DNA of 40,535 nt from Pseudomonadota bacterium (GTDB taxonomy: Bacteria > Pseudomonadota > Alphaproteobacteria > Paracaedibacterales > JAKBAR01), in assembly GCA_021808925.1 (NCBI GenBank), contig JAKBAR010000007.1:1-40535 (forward strand), read 5' to 3'. The notes beneath the pieces are model-generated. The model searched no databases. It was given only the letters and a program-made list of their open reading frames with translations, and had not been told where the DNA came from. The translations under genes were made by a program, and so were the position numbers. Positions 27,114 to 34,896 of the stretch are shown here, one piece after another. Numbering within the stretch: position 1 is the first letter of the stretch; every line of letters begins with the position of its first letter.

Positions 27114-28694
27114 TCAGGCTGTTTTAAGATGACTCGCATTTTTCTGTATTTCTTTCAAATTTTCTTCCATAATTTCGTAGCGACGGCCTTCCCTTGGGCA
27201 TACGAGATCATTCCCTAACTTTTCACCCGCATGGCTCACCCAACCAATTTGCTTAGCAGGATTCCCAGCCATTATCGTATGAGGCTTTACGTCTTTTGTA
27301 ATCACAGCGCCAGCGCCAATCAAGCTATAGGCGCCTAATTTATTGCCACAGATAATGGTAGCATTTGCACCAATTGTCACACCTTTTTCCACAAGGGTGG
27401 GGCGAAATTCATCCTTGCGTTCAACCTCAGCGCGGGGATTATGAACATTTGTAAACACACAACTGGGCCCACAAAAAACACCATCTTCTAAAGTAACACC
27501 TTTATAAAGGCTGACATTGTTTTGAATTTTGCAGCGATTACCTATGACTACATCAGGGCCAATCATCACATTTTGGCCAATGACACAATCCTCGCCGATT
27601 TTAGTGCCCTTAATAATATGTGAGAAATGCCAAATTTTTGTGCCTCGCCCGATGTCACAACCGCCGTCCACAAGGGCCGTTTCATGGGTATAATAGGGGT
27701 TGACTTGAGCCTTCAAGGAAACAGTTTGATGGGTGTGAAGGGATTGTTGAGCGGCATCAAGAACTTGCAAAACACGAAGCCCCTCAGCGCCATCGGTACG
27801 CGGTACATTATTTTGTGTAATACAATCAATAAAATGCTGGCACTCGATTTTCAAAGGCTCTGACACTTCCAAAGGCACATGGATCACATCAGCTTTTTCG
27901 GGCTGAGGCAACCCATCAACCCAGGTGACTTGATGCGGATAAAGCTTGAGTTTTTCTCCCCATGGCAGGCCATCATCAAAAACTGCCATGCCACGATCAC
28001 CCACAACCACAAGCTTTTGCTCTTTATAGGGATGAAGCCATGATACAAAAATATGGGCCTCAATACCGCTTTTGAAACTCATATGGGTTGTGGTCACATC
28101 ATGGATCCGAGGATTTAAATGGCAGGCGCCTGTTGCATAAATTGATTCGGGTAAATCACCCGCAAGAGCCAAAATCATGGAAATATCGTGGGGTGCAAAA
28201 CTCCACAAAATATTTTCCTCATTGCGGAATTTTCCAAGGTTAAGACGATTAGAATAGATATATTGAAGGCGACCTAAGTTGCCTTTTTTAATAAGCGTTT
28301 TAAGCTCTAAAAAAGCTGGATGGTATTGAAGTAAATGCCCCACCATAAGCTTTTTACCCCCTTGCAGAGAAAGATCGCAAAGTTTTTTAGCCTCTTCTAC
28401 TTTCAAGGACAGAGGTTTCTCCACAAATACATGTTTACCCGCATTAAGGGATCGTTGTGTCAATTCAAAGTGTTGCGCTGCCGGCGCTGCAATCACCACA
28501 GCATCACAATCACTTTTAATCACTTCTTCAAAGCTATGATGGGAGATACCATAGGTTTGGGCTGCTTGACTCGCTAACTCTTGGTTGGCGTCACACACAG
28601 AATGTAGAACACCAAGTTCTGCAAAGTTACGCACCAGGTTTTTCCCCCAGTAGCCACAGCCAACGATAGAGATTTTAGGATTAGAATTAAGCAT
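27114..28694 (-). CDS. WbpB-WbpD-like fusion: oxidoreductase plus acetyltransferase
   Basis: A 526-aa protein with two domains. Residues 1 to about 330 form a Gfo/Idh/MocA oxidoreductase: [17 protein letters not shown] (NAD-binding), [14 protein letters not shown] (EKP motif), [13 protein letters not shown]. The rest (from about 335) is a left-handed beta-helix acyltransferase: [51 protein letters not shown]. In Pseudomonas, WbpB oxidises UDP-GlcNAcA at C3 and WbpD acetylates the 3-amino group, with WbpE aminating in between. A fused form would hold both steps in one chain. Its start lies inside the ABC gene (overlap of eight bases). Confidence 0.85.
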   Translation of the reverse strand: MLNSNPKISIVGCGYWGKNLVRNFAELGVLHSVCDANQELASQAAQTYGISHHSFEEVIKSDCDAVVIAAPAAQHFELTQRSLNAGKHVFVEKPLSLKVEEAKKLCDLSLQGGKKLMVGHLLQYHPAFLELKTLIKKGNLGRLQYIYSNRLNLGKFRNEENILWSFAPHDISMILALAGDLPESIYATGACHLNPRIHDVTTTHMSFKSGIEAHIFVSWLHPYKEQKLVVVGDRGMAVFDDGLPWGEKLKLYPHQVTWVDGLPQPEKADVIHVPLEVSEPLKIECQHFIDCITQNNVPRTDGAEGLRVLQVLDAAQQSLHTHQTVSLKAQVNPYYTHETALVDGGCDIGRGTKIWHFSHIIKGTKIGEDCVIGQNVMIGPDVVIGNRCKIQNNVSLYKGVTLEDGVFCGPSCVFTNVHNPRAEVERKDEFRPTLVEKGVTIGANATIICGNKLGAYSLIGAGAVITKDVKPHTIMAGNPAKQIGWVSHAGEKLGNDLVCPREGRRYEIMEENLKEIQKNASHLKTA

Positions 28695-30447
28695 GTTTTC
28701 GCACTTTATTTTGAAGAGAGTTATAATCCGTCACGTTTCTAACGCAGCCCTTATCCATGACCACAATCCGATTGCAATCTTTTAGGGTTGTGAGGCGGTG
28801 AGCGATCATAATGACGGTGCGATCTTTGCTTACGGCATTGATGGTTTCCATCAAACGTGCTTCGGTATCATTATCTAGCGCTGAGGTGGCTTCATCAAAG
28901 ATAAGAACTTCAGGACTGCGATAAAGGGCGCGGGCGATGGCAATGCGTTGACGTTCCCCGCCCGATAGGCGAATACCACGCTCCCCCACAATTGTCATTA
29001 CGCCCTCTGAGAGGGTATCAATAAATTTACGAAGCTGGGCGGCATCAATGGCTAAATTCAATCGATTGAGATCAATATCCTTTTCACCAAAGGCAATATT
29101 TTTTTCAATTGTGTCATCGGTAAGATAAATACTTTGGGGCACATAGCCAATTTTTTGATGCCACTGATAAGAATGAACAGGATACTGTCCGTCTACTAAA
29201 ATTGAACCTTGGTAAGGTTTTAAAAGACCAAGAATAAGATCAACGAGCGTTGATTTTCCAGAACCTGTTTCACCCACAATACCAATACATTCGCCTTTTT
29301 TAATCTGTAAAGAGACATGACTCAATGCATCGTGTTCTGTATTCAGATATTTAAAAGACAGATCTTTTATTTCAATATGCTGATTAAATTGAAAATCTGA
29401 TACACTAACATAGTTTTCTTTGGCAGCCAGTACTGTGTACTCTTGATGCACCCGCTCGATGGAAGGAATGACGGATTTGAAAACATTGAGCTGATTTATA
29501 ATCCGGTTGAGTCCTGGCATGAGGCGAAACCCAGCATAAAGATATCCGCCTAATATTCCGATCATCTGAGAAGGCGCTTCTTGATCTAAACATAAATAGG
29601 CAATGGTTGTGACAAATAATCCCACAAATAAAATTTCAATGACCATCCTCGGCAATGCATTGAGAGATGTTTGAATGGCTTGAATGCCTGCTTTTTTCCG
29701 CGCATGAACTTGATAGGCTTCTATAAATGATTCCCTTTTTCCTAGGAGAATGATTTCTTTAAAAGCATGAAAAAACTGCATCAAATTCTGACCACTATAT
29801 AATGCGGTCTCCTGAAGCTTTTGCCCAAAGCGATAAAATCGCGGAAGTACCACCTTCACAACGCCTACTGAAACAACACCCCCAATGGCAAATATGGTTA
29901 AGGCTAAAGATGGGTTCATATAAATGATCATGCCAATAAGAGCAAGGAAAATCACGCCTTCCGATAATATGCTGGCGATGGAAATCATTCCACTTGAAAA
30001 CATCATTTCAGTATCGCCACCAACTACAGCTATCCCAAAAGAGGAATTTCGCGTCAGATAAAAACCGTAATCCGATCGCGCATAGCGATGAAGAAGTTTG
30101 TTTTTAAAATGATAGTTCATTTTTTGAATAGAGAAATTTTGAAAAAATACTTCCGCAGCGGCGATCAAATTTTTGATCAAGTAAACGGCACCCACAATAA
30201 TGGCGATATAAAAAACAACATGCCCCGGAGATAGATCAGAGGCAAACCCCATTTTACGCAAATATTTTAGTCCCGTCTCTGGTGCATTTAAAACCTGGGC
30301 AAACACAACGATAACCGAAGCAGTGACAACTTCCAAAAGCGAAGTTGTTAATGCAAATCCAAAAATGCCAAGCCATTTAAGCTTTTCCTCACGTGTTAGA
30401 AGTGCACGCAGCTTTTGGATCGCCGATAGGATAGAGGGAGTTGACAC
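28687..30447 (-). CDS. ABC flippase, fused permease and ATPase (PglK/MsbA-type)
   Basis: A 586-aa half-transporter. The N-terminal part has about six membrane segments (for example [67 protein letters not shown]). The ATPase part has Walker [29 protein letters not shown], Walker [13 protein letters not shown] and the H-loop [10 protein letters not shown]. It would work as a homodimer to flip a lipid-linked oligosaccharide across the inner membrane, as PglK does. No Wzx or Wzm is seen, so it is the likely exporter. It is preceded by a 122-base leader with two stem-loops. Confidence 0.82.
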   Translation of the reverse strand: MSTPSILSAIQKLRALLTREEKLKWLGIFGFALTTSLLEVVTASVIVVFAQVLNAPETGLKYLRKMGFASDLSPGHVVFYIAIIVGAVYLIKNLIAAAEVFFQNFSIQKMNYHFKNKLLHRYARSDYGFYLTRNSSFGIAVVGGDTEMMFSSGMISIASILSEGVIFLALIGMIIYMNPSLALTIFAIGGVVSVGVVKVVLPRFYRFGQKLQETALYSGQNLMQFFHAFKEIILLGKRESFIEAYQVHARKKAGIQAIQTSLNALPRMVIEILFVGLFVTTIAYLCLDQEAPSQMIGILGGYLYAGFRLMPGLNRIINQLNVFKSVIPSIERVHQEYTVLAAKENYVSVSDFQFNQHIEIKDLSFKYLNTEHDALSHVSLQIKKGECIGIVGETGSGKSTLVDLILGLLKPYQGSILVDGQYPVHSYQWHQKIGYVPQSIYLTDDTIEKNIAFGEKDIDLNRLNLAIDAAQLRKFIDTLSEGVMTIVGERGIRLSGGERQRIAIARALYRSPEVLIFDEATSALDNDTEARLMETINAVSKDRTVIMIAHRLTTLKDCNRIVVMDKGCVRNVTDYNSLQNKVRKHA

Positions 30448-30569
30448 GTTTATTTTATTTCACTATAGCTGCCGCAGTCCGGGTGCGCCCTTTGATTTTC
30501 TGGCACCGAGACTGCTTAAAATTTCGAACCTCTTGACCTCAATTCCCTATGGGAATCAAGGCATTTTAT
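30448..30569 (-). promoter_or_regulatory. Leader between antiterminator and ABC gene, two hairpins
   Basis: On the transcribed minus strand, a stem-loop ATTCCC-ATA-GGGAAT (30542-30556) comes first. A longer one follows (30474-30515): GCAGTC...GGTGC pairs with the other arm, with a 2 x 2 internal loop and a 16-nt loop. Neither is followed by a U-run. They may be a recruitment or attenuation element of the RfaH/LoaP-like protein encoded just upstream. Confidence 0.4.
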
Positions 30570-31178
30570 CTACGCTGCTTCCACAGCATAAGTGGGGAGA
30601 GTCATTTTCATTTCCCTTCCCATAAACGTTAACAATAGTTGAACCCTGGATTTATCATCCATGGACTCAAAAATCGCCATTTGATCCGCAAATGCGCCTT
30701 CTACAATGCGTACCTTTTCGCCTTTGACAAAGGTTACAAGGGTGGACACAGGTACGATCCCTTCCCCAATTTCCCCCGCTCGTAAATCATTAATAATGCG
30801 CGTTGGAACTTTTGCAGGCTTTAAATTATTACTCATTAATAAATGAGAGACACCACGTGTGCCATTCACACTACGCCACCCATCGACATCCAAATCCATC
30901 CCAACAAAAATATAACGGGGAAACAGGGGGGCGAGCTTTTCTTCAACCTTCCGTGCATGACGAACGGTTTTCTTAAACCGCGGCATGTAAACTTCATATC
31001 CTTGATCCAGCAAATGTTGCTGAGCCACAATCTCTTTCAACGGCTGAGTATGGGCAACACACCAAGTAACCCCCTCTTCATCTTTCAAGCTTTGAGCGTC
31101 GTCATGTGTATTTAATACACTCCTAGCACTCACCAATTGCTTCCTAGTCAAATCGTGAAATCTATCGGGCGCACTCAT
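30570..31178 (-). CDS. NusG-paralogue antiterminator (RfaH/LoaP-like)
   Basis: A 202-aa NusG-family protein. The NGN domain runs from about residue 34 (WCVAHTQPLKEIVAQQHLLD, YEVYMPRFKKTVRHARKVEE, LFPRYIFVGMD, WRSVNGTRGVSHLL). A KOW segment lies near the C-terminus (KGEKVRIVEGAFADQMAIFE, VQLLLTFMGRE). Such specialised paralogues ride with RNA polymerase and prevent early termination in long surface-glycan operons. The gene sits second in a 25-kb operon, exactly where a dedicated factor would be useful. The ATG overlaps the regulator stop (ATGA). The extra N-terminal 30 residues are unusual for this family. Confidence 0.83.
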   Translation of the reverse strand: MSAPDRFHDLTRKQLVSARSVLNTHDDAQSLKDEEGVTWCVAHTQPLKEIVAQQHLLDQGYEVYMPRFKKTVRHARKVEEKLAPLFPRYIFVGMDLDVDGWRSVNGTRGVSHLLMSNNLKPAKVPTRIINDLRAGEIGEGIVPVSTLVTFVKGEKVRIVEGAFADQMAIFESMDDKSRVQLLLTFMGREMKMTLPTYAVEAA

Positions 31179-31753
31179 GATGTCACCTTTGAAATATGCA
31201 AAAGATTTAAGCTCAATAAGCGATGATATTCAACCTTACTCTTGATGGCATCGTAGGTGCCTTGGGGATTCATCACATCAGTGATGATCACAGCGTCATA
31301 TTGTTTAAGATCGACCTTCGTTGAGACAACGTCAATCGTAAAATCACCGCCAGAGGCGACAAGTTTAGCAATATCTGCCAGATCACTTTCGCCAACTAAG
31401 GCTATTTTTGACCAGCTTTGACCTTTGCAATGCGCAAAAACCTCTTCACATTGCCCCCGCGCATCCCTAAAAAAGGTCATGGATCGCACCAAATAGTCTT
31501 TCACCATATGGCTTTTCTCTTTAAAACCTTCTGGTGTTAAAAAATAGGTAATGCGGCGGGGAGAGACTTGAGATGCCCGAATCCAGCCTTTCGTCACACA
31601 GCGCTTCAAATATTGATTCATCAATCCTAATGCAATGTTCAGCTCTCCGGCCAGCCCACGCTGTGTAAAGGATGGATTGCGCTCAATCTCACTCAAGAGA
31701 TGCACCATCACTTTTTGCTCGGTCTGTTCGCGGGTATCTTGAAAAGCGGCCAT
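31175..31753 (-). CDS. EPS-type MarR-like winged-helix regulator
   Basis: A 192-aa protein. The N-terminal winged helix is VMVHLLSEIERNPSFTQRGL, GELNIALGLMNQYLKRCVTKGWI and FLTPEGFKEKSHM, as in EPS-associated MarR-type regulators. The C-terminal half, from about residue 110, reads WSKIALVGESDLADIAKLV and DAVIITDVMNPQGTYDAI; it looks like a small alpha/beta sensor domain and is not part of the plain MarR fold. It is the first gene of the long operon. A palindrome TGTTCATGAACA lies at the predicted start of transcription, so the protein may repress its own operon. Ligand unknown. Confidence 0.72.
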   Translation of the reverse strand: MAAFQDTREQTEQKVMVHLLSEIERNPSFTQRGLAGELNIALGLMNQYLKRCVTKGWIRASQVSPRRITYFLTPEGFKEKSHMVKDYLVRSMTFFRDARGQCEEVFAHCKGQSWSKIALVGESDLADIAKLVASGGDFTIDVVSTKVDLKQYDAVIITDVMNPQGTYDAIKSKVEYHRLLSLNLLHISKVTS

Positions 31754-31796
31754 TCGGTTTTAAGGTCTGCCAAAAAGTTAACAAAACATGAATCCA

Positions 31797-31838
31797 TGTT
31801 CATGAACAAAACTTAGCCTACTTAAAAAACGAAGTCAA
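31797..31838 (-). promoter_or_regulatory. Operon promoter with palindromic operator
   Basis: On the minus strand, TTGACT (31838-31833) and TAAGTT (31815-31810) are 17 bases apart. The -10 matches the consensus at only three of six positions. Just downstream the 12-bp palindrome TGTTCATGAACA (31797-31808) would overlap the start site. This fits autorepression by the winged-helix regulator encoded 44 bases further on. Confidence 0.5.
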
Positions 31839-31865
31839 TCATATCACTCAAAATTTTTTCGAATT

Positions 31866-32072
31866 TTATTTAAGGGTGCGAAAGCTCTGAGCACGCTCGA
31901 TGGCTGCAAAATCACGATCAATGCCTAAAAGCCGACAATTGGCCCCATCTAAAATCGCCTTTGCGTAGCCCCCTCCACCAAATGTTGCATCGACATAGAT
32001 TTCACCCGCACAAGGGGCCAAACAAGCGACGACCTCTGAAAGCAACACAGGGATATGGGAAAAATCAGACAT
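31866..32072 (-). pseudogene. rsmH: rsmH (mraW) 5' fragment
   Basis: The 68-aa frame is the N-terminus of the 16S rRNA C1402 N4-methyltransferase. HIPVLLSEVVACLAPCAGEIYVDATFGGGG and LLGIDRDFAAIERAQ are typical of RsmH, including motif I. The full enzyme is about 300 aa; this one ends after LLGIDRDFAAIERAQSF with RTLK and a stop. No other part of rsmH is seen nearby. The fragment lies between the operon promoter and the right tRNA-Ser, at the edge of the suspected island. Since RsmH is widespread, a complete copy is likely elsewhere, or this end marks an insertion or deletion break. Confidence 0.8.
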
Positions 32073-32187
32073 GCATTTGAAATTTTACTATATAGAGAAG
32101 CACTTAGTTTAGGATGGTCAACACTCGAAATCAAGATCAAAGAAGAATGCAGAAGATCTTCTCAAAAAAATATTGAGTCTTGCGTTA

Positions 32188-32314
32188 TTTTCGACTAACC
32201 TCCCAGGTATCCGATAAGGAGAGGTGGCCGAGTGGTCGAAGGCGCACGATTGGAAATCGTGTATACGTTAACCGCGTATCGAGGGTTCGAATCCCTCTCT
32301 CTCCGCCAGGATTT
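32188..32314. repeat. 127-bp direct repeat, right copy
   Basis: Identical to bases 1-127. It is preceded by TGCGTTA and followed by TCTTGG, so its left neighbour sequence is visible here. The distance between copies is 32,187 bp. Confidence 0.95.
32218..32308 (+). tRNA. tRNA-Ser(GGA), copy 2
   Basis: Same sequence and fold as 31-121: anticodon GGA, long variable arm, encoded CCA (32306-32308). A GNAT gene on the plus strand starts 51 bases after it. This copy is followed by intact-looking chromosomal genes. Confidence 0.97.
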
Positions 32315-32359
32315 TCTTGGTTTGAATTTTTTCACACAATCTCTACCAGGCATTCACAC

Positions 32360-32794
32360 ATGACGCATGTGATTTTTAAGATTATCCATCATGGATCGAG
32401 TGAATACACAGCAGCTGTTGCTTTACGCGAGAGTATTTTGCGTAAACCCTTGGGGCTGAGCTTTTTACCCGAAGAACTCGACGCAGAGAAAAATCACATC
32501 CACATAGCAGGTTTTGATGGCCTCGAGGTAGTGACCACGGCCGTTCTCGTTCCAGAAAGCCGTGAGTATAAAATGCAACGCGTCGCTGTGACACAAAATC
32601 TTCAAGGTCTGGGCATTGGCTCGGAAATACTAAAATTTTGTGAAACCTATGCCAAACAACACGGCATGCTGTCTATTTATTGTCATGCGCGGGATTCAGC
32701 TGTGAAGTTTTATTTAAAAAATGGATATGTGCCCGAAGGTGATTATTTTGATGAGGATACCCTCCCACACCTTAAAATGAGAAAGGTGTTATGA
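32360..32794 (+). CDS. GNAT family N-acetyltransferase
   Basis: The 144-aa protein begins at ATG 32360; the frame is open further upstream only because it runs through the tRNA. ESREYKMQRVAVTQNLQGLGIGSEILKF gives the acetyl-CoA loop (QGLGIG), and SAVKFYLKNGYVPEGDYF is the usual GNAT ending. The N-terminal LRESILRKPLGLSF is typical of the ElaA/YjcF-like type. It would acetylate an amino group of a small molecule or protein; the target is unknown. It is the first gene of a coupled set, with an ATGA overlap to the next. No strong ribosome site is seen. Confidence 0.8.
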   Translation: MTHVIFKIIHHGSSEYTAAVALRESILRKPLGLSFLPEELDAEKNHIHIAGFDGLEVVTTAVLVPESREYKMQRVAVTQNLQGLGIGSEILKFCETYAKQHGMLSIYCHARDSAVKFYLKNGYVPEGDYFDEDTLPHLKMRKVL

Positions 32795-33462
32795 TAACTA
32801 TACAGCAAGGAAAATACCGCCACTACAAAGGTCATTTGTATGAGGTAATCGGTACGGCGCGTCACTCTGAAACCCTTGAGGATATGGTGATCTATAAAGC
32901 ACTTTATGGTGATTTTGGGATATGGGTGCGCCCTCTTAAAATGTTCCTAGAAAACATTGAAGTTGACGGCAAGATTCAGAAAAGATTTGGGTTTGTAGGA
33001 GATGAATCTTCAAAGGAAATCGCTATTGATGCATTAAAACCCGACTGCACACTTTTCGAAGCAACTTCAGAGGAAATAGAAATCCTAGAAGATAAGCTTG
33101 ATAAATTTAATCGAGAACAATTGTCTTTTGTAGGCGATATGGAGATTAAAAAAAATTATATTATCAAGAACAAAACTGGAGATATTGTTGCAGGAATCAG
33201 GGGCTGTTTTTATCTAGAGGAATGTCTCTTTATAAGCATGCTTTTTATAGATAAAGACAAGAGAAAACAAGGTTTGGGAAGTATTTTGCTGCAAACTATC
33301 GAGGAACAAGCAAGATCAATGAAGATCAGTCTAATTCACCTCAATACCTTTGATTTCCAGGCGAAAGATTTCTATCTAAAACATGGCTATGAGGTATTTG
33401 GTGTTTTAGACGACTGTCCTAAAGGCCATAAGCGCTATTATATGAAAAAGGTTTTGGGATGA
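32791..33462 (+). CDS. DUF1653-GNAT fusion protein
   Basis: A 223-aa protein of two parts. Residues 4 to about 70 are DUF1653: GKYRHYKGHLYEVIGTARHS, ETLEDMVIYKALYGDFGIWV and RPLKMFLENIEVDGKIQKRF match the family closely. From about residue 125 a GNAT domain follows: LFISMLFIDKDKRKQGLGSI has the acetyl-CoA loop, and FDFQAKDFYLKHGYEVFGVL is the GNAT end. DUF1653 proteins are normally short single-domain proteins of unknown function, so the fusion may hint that the domain recognises the acetylation target. Overlaps both neighbours by four bases (ATGA). Confidence 0.8.
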   Translation: MITIQQGKYRHYKGHLYEVIGTARHSETLEDMVIYKALYGDFGIWVRPLKMFLENIEVDGKIQKRFGFVGDESSKEIAIDALKPDCTLFEATSEEIEILEDKLDKFNREQLSFVGDMEIKKNYIIKNKTGDIVAGIRGCFYLEECLFISMLFIDKDKRKQGLGSILLQTIEEQARSMKISLIHLNTFDFQAKDFYLKHGYEVFGVLDDCPKGHKRYYMKKVLG

Positions 33463-33680
33463 TAAGTAATAGCCCCAAGATATTTAAGCTGAGTTTCGCT
33501 ATATTCATAACCCTGCTTTCTTTTCTGACAATCTGTCTGGGTACTTGGAAATCACCTGATGTTAACCATTCCGGAGAGACAAATATTCATACATGCATCC
33601 ATAGCGATGACAGAAAATTGCGTGTCACACTCGATGCCTCAAATTGCAGGCTGGATGTTGATTTTACAGGTTTATTATGA
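33459..33680 (+). CDS. Small membrane-anchored or exported protein
   Basis: A 73-aa protein. The N-terminus is basic followed by LSFAIFITLLSFLTICLG, which is a membrane anchor or signal sequence. The rest, about 45 residues, contains two Cys (IHTCIHSDDRKLRVTLDASNCRL) that could form a disulfide outside the cytoplasm. ATGA overlaps at both ends (33459-33462 and 33677-33680) argue for a real gene. No family recognised. Confidence 0.55.
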   Translation: MISNSPKIFKLSFAIFITLLSFLTICLGTWKSPDVNHSGETNIHTCIHSDDRKLRVTLDASNCRLDVDFTGLL

Positions 33681-34219
33681 ATGATATAGCAAAAACTCAA
33701 AACTTAATGATCAGAGAAATTGTGGAGACCGATTTTGAAGCGTTATTCAACTTGCTGCGCAATAAAGAGGTAATGCGCTACTCTGTTCGTGGTCCTTACT
33801 CCAAAGAACAAACACAAGACTGGATGTTGTTTACGTTAGACCGTTACAAAAAATATCCGCTTGGGCTGTGGGCGATTACAGAGAAAAATAAGGATATTCC
33901 CATAGGCATATGCGGATTTATACCACTGGAAGAGGATGAGACTCAGTACGAAATGAGTTATCGTCTTTTACCTGATTTTCAAGGTAAAGGATTTGCCACT
34001 GAAGCTGCCACAGCTCTGAGAGACTACGCTGCAGGCATTGGGATCCATGAATTTATTGCTTTTGTTGATCCAGAGAATAAACCTTCTCTAAGAGTCGCTG
34101 AAAAGATTGGCATGAAATTTTTAAAGACTGACACATATAAGGGCATTCCGGTTGTTTTATACACATATGCGCATCCAAAGATCAAAGATGAATCAATGAA
34201 GACAAACTTACAGGAGTGA
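33677..34219 (+). CDS. GNAT acetyltransferase (RimJ/RimL-like)
   Basis: A 180-aa protein. LMIREIVETDFEALFNLL is the usual first strand-helix, WAITEKNKDIPIGICGFIPL the central strands, YEMSYRLLPDFQGKGFATEA the acetyl-CoA loop (QGKGFA) and NKPSLRVAEKIGMKFLKTD the RimJ/RimL-type end. Such enzymes acetylate N-termini, antibiotics or small amines; nothing here fixes the target. It is the third acetyltransferase domain in this plus-strand set, coupled to the small membrane protein by an ATGA overlap. Confidence 0.82.
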   Translation: MNDIAKTQNLMIREIVETDFEALFNLLRNKEVMRYSVRGPYSKEQTQDWMLFTLDRYKKYPLGLWAITEKNKDIPIGICGFIPLEEDETQYEMSYRLLPDFQGKGFATEAATALRDYAAGIGIHEFIAFVDPENKPSLRVAEKIGMKFLKTDTYKGIPVVLYTYAHPKIKDESMKTNLQE

Positions 34220-34222
34220 GTT

Positions 34223-34813
34223 ATGACAGGACTTCCTCTCAAACCCTTTTATTTCCTGAGGCACGGCGAAACAGACTGGAATCTTGAGCATAGGGCCATG
34301 GGCAGCCAAGACATCCCTCTCAACAATTTAGGTATTTCTCAAGCATTGAATGCAGCAGAATTGCTAAAAAACGAACCTATAACGACGATTGTTAGCTCTC
34401 CTTTGCGCAGAGCGCGCAAGACGGCAGATATCATTGCCCAGCACATAAAGACCCCTGTCATAGAATTCACTGAGCTGCAAGAAGCATGCTGGGGCGAAAA
34501 AGAAGGCCAACTCAAAGGCAACGGTTTATGGATCAATGATTGGCGAGATGGAGAAGATATCAAAGGGGCTGAGAAATACTCTGACTTTTCATCAAGGATC
34601 AAGCGTGGAATAGAAAAATCCTTAGCACATAAAGGCCCCGTTTTAATTGTCTCTCATGGAGGTGTTTATTGGGCCCTCCAAGAAATTTTAGGTCTCCCCA
34701 TTATTGATCTGGGGAATGCTGAGCCCATTTTTCATCAGCCACCTACACGTCCAACGCATCCATGGGTTATTTATCCTTTATCTGAAGAAAGAAATTTGTA
34801 TGATTATGAATAA
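34223..34813 (+). CDS. Histidine phosphatase family protein
   Basis: A 196-aa phosphoglycerate-mutase-like enzyme. FLRHGETDWN (residues 11-20) carries the catalytic His and Arg. IVSSPLRRARKTADII, ELQEACWGEKEG and LIVSHGGVYWAL with the second His complete the active site. It removes phosphate from a small molecule through a phospho-His. A good ribosome site (AGGAG) precedes the ATG. It lies three bases after the GNAT gene and ends the coupled set. The particular substrate, for instance a sugar phosphate or cofactor intermediate, is unknown. Confidence 0.85.
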   Translation: MTGLPLKPFYFLRHGETDWNLEHRAMGSQDIPLNNLGISQALNAAELLKNEPITTIVSSPLRRARKTADIIAQHIKTPVIEFTELQEACWGEKEGQLKGNGLWINDWRDGEDIKGAEKYSDFSSRIKRGIEKSLAHKGPVLIVSHGGVYWALQEILGLPIIDLGNAEPIFHQPPTRPTHPWVIYPLSEERNLYDYE

Positions 34814-34840
34814 TTCTAATATCTCAAATTGTAATTGGAA

Positions 34841-34867
34841 TTCTATTTTATTTGCCGCAAAATAGAA
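34841..34867. terminator. AT-rich perfect stem-loop after phosphatase gene
   Basis: TTCTATTTT (34841-34849) and AAAATAGAA (34859-34867) pair perfectly around the loop ATTTGCCGC. The stem has little GC and no long U-run follows on the plus strand. It may end the GNAT operon weakly. Confidence 0.35.
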
Positions 34868-34896
34868 AAAGTTAATTATTTATTTTATATTGCAAA

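Noticed and set aside
32079-32203. Short plus-strand open frame (EILLYREALSLGWSTLEIK) before the right tRNA
   Set aside because: Protein-like in tone but too short, without start or known family; it could be a gene end or chance.
32180-32359. Upstream extension of the GNAT reading frame
   Set aside because: The extension is the tRNA-Ser read as codons; the ATG at 32360 gives the family start.
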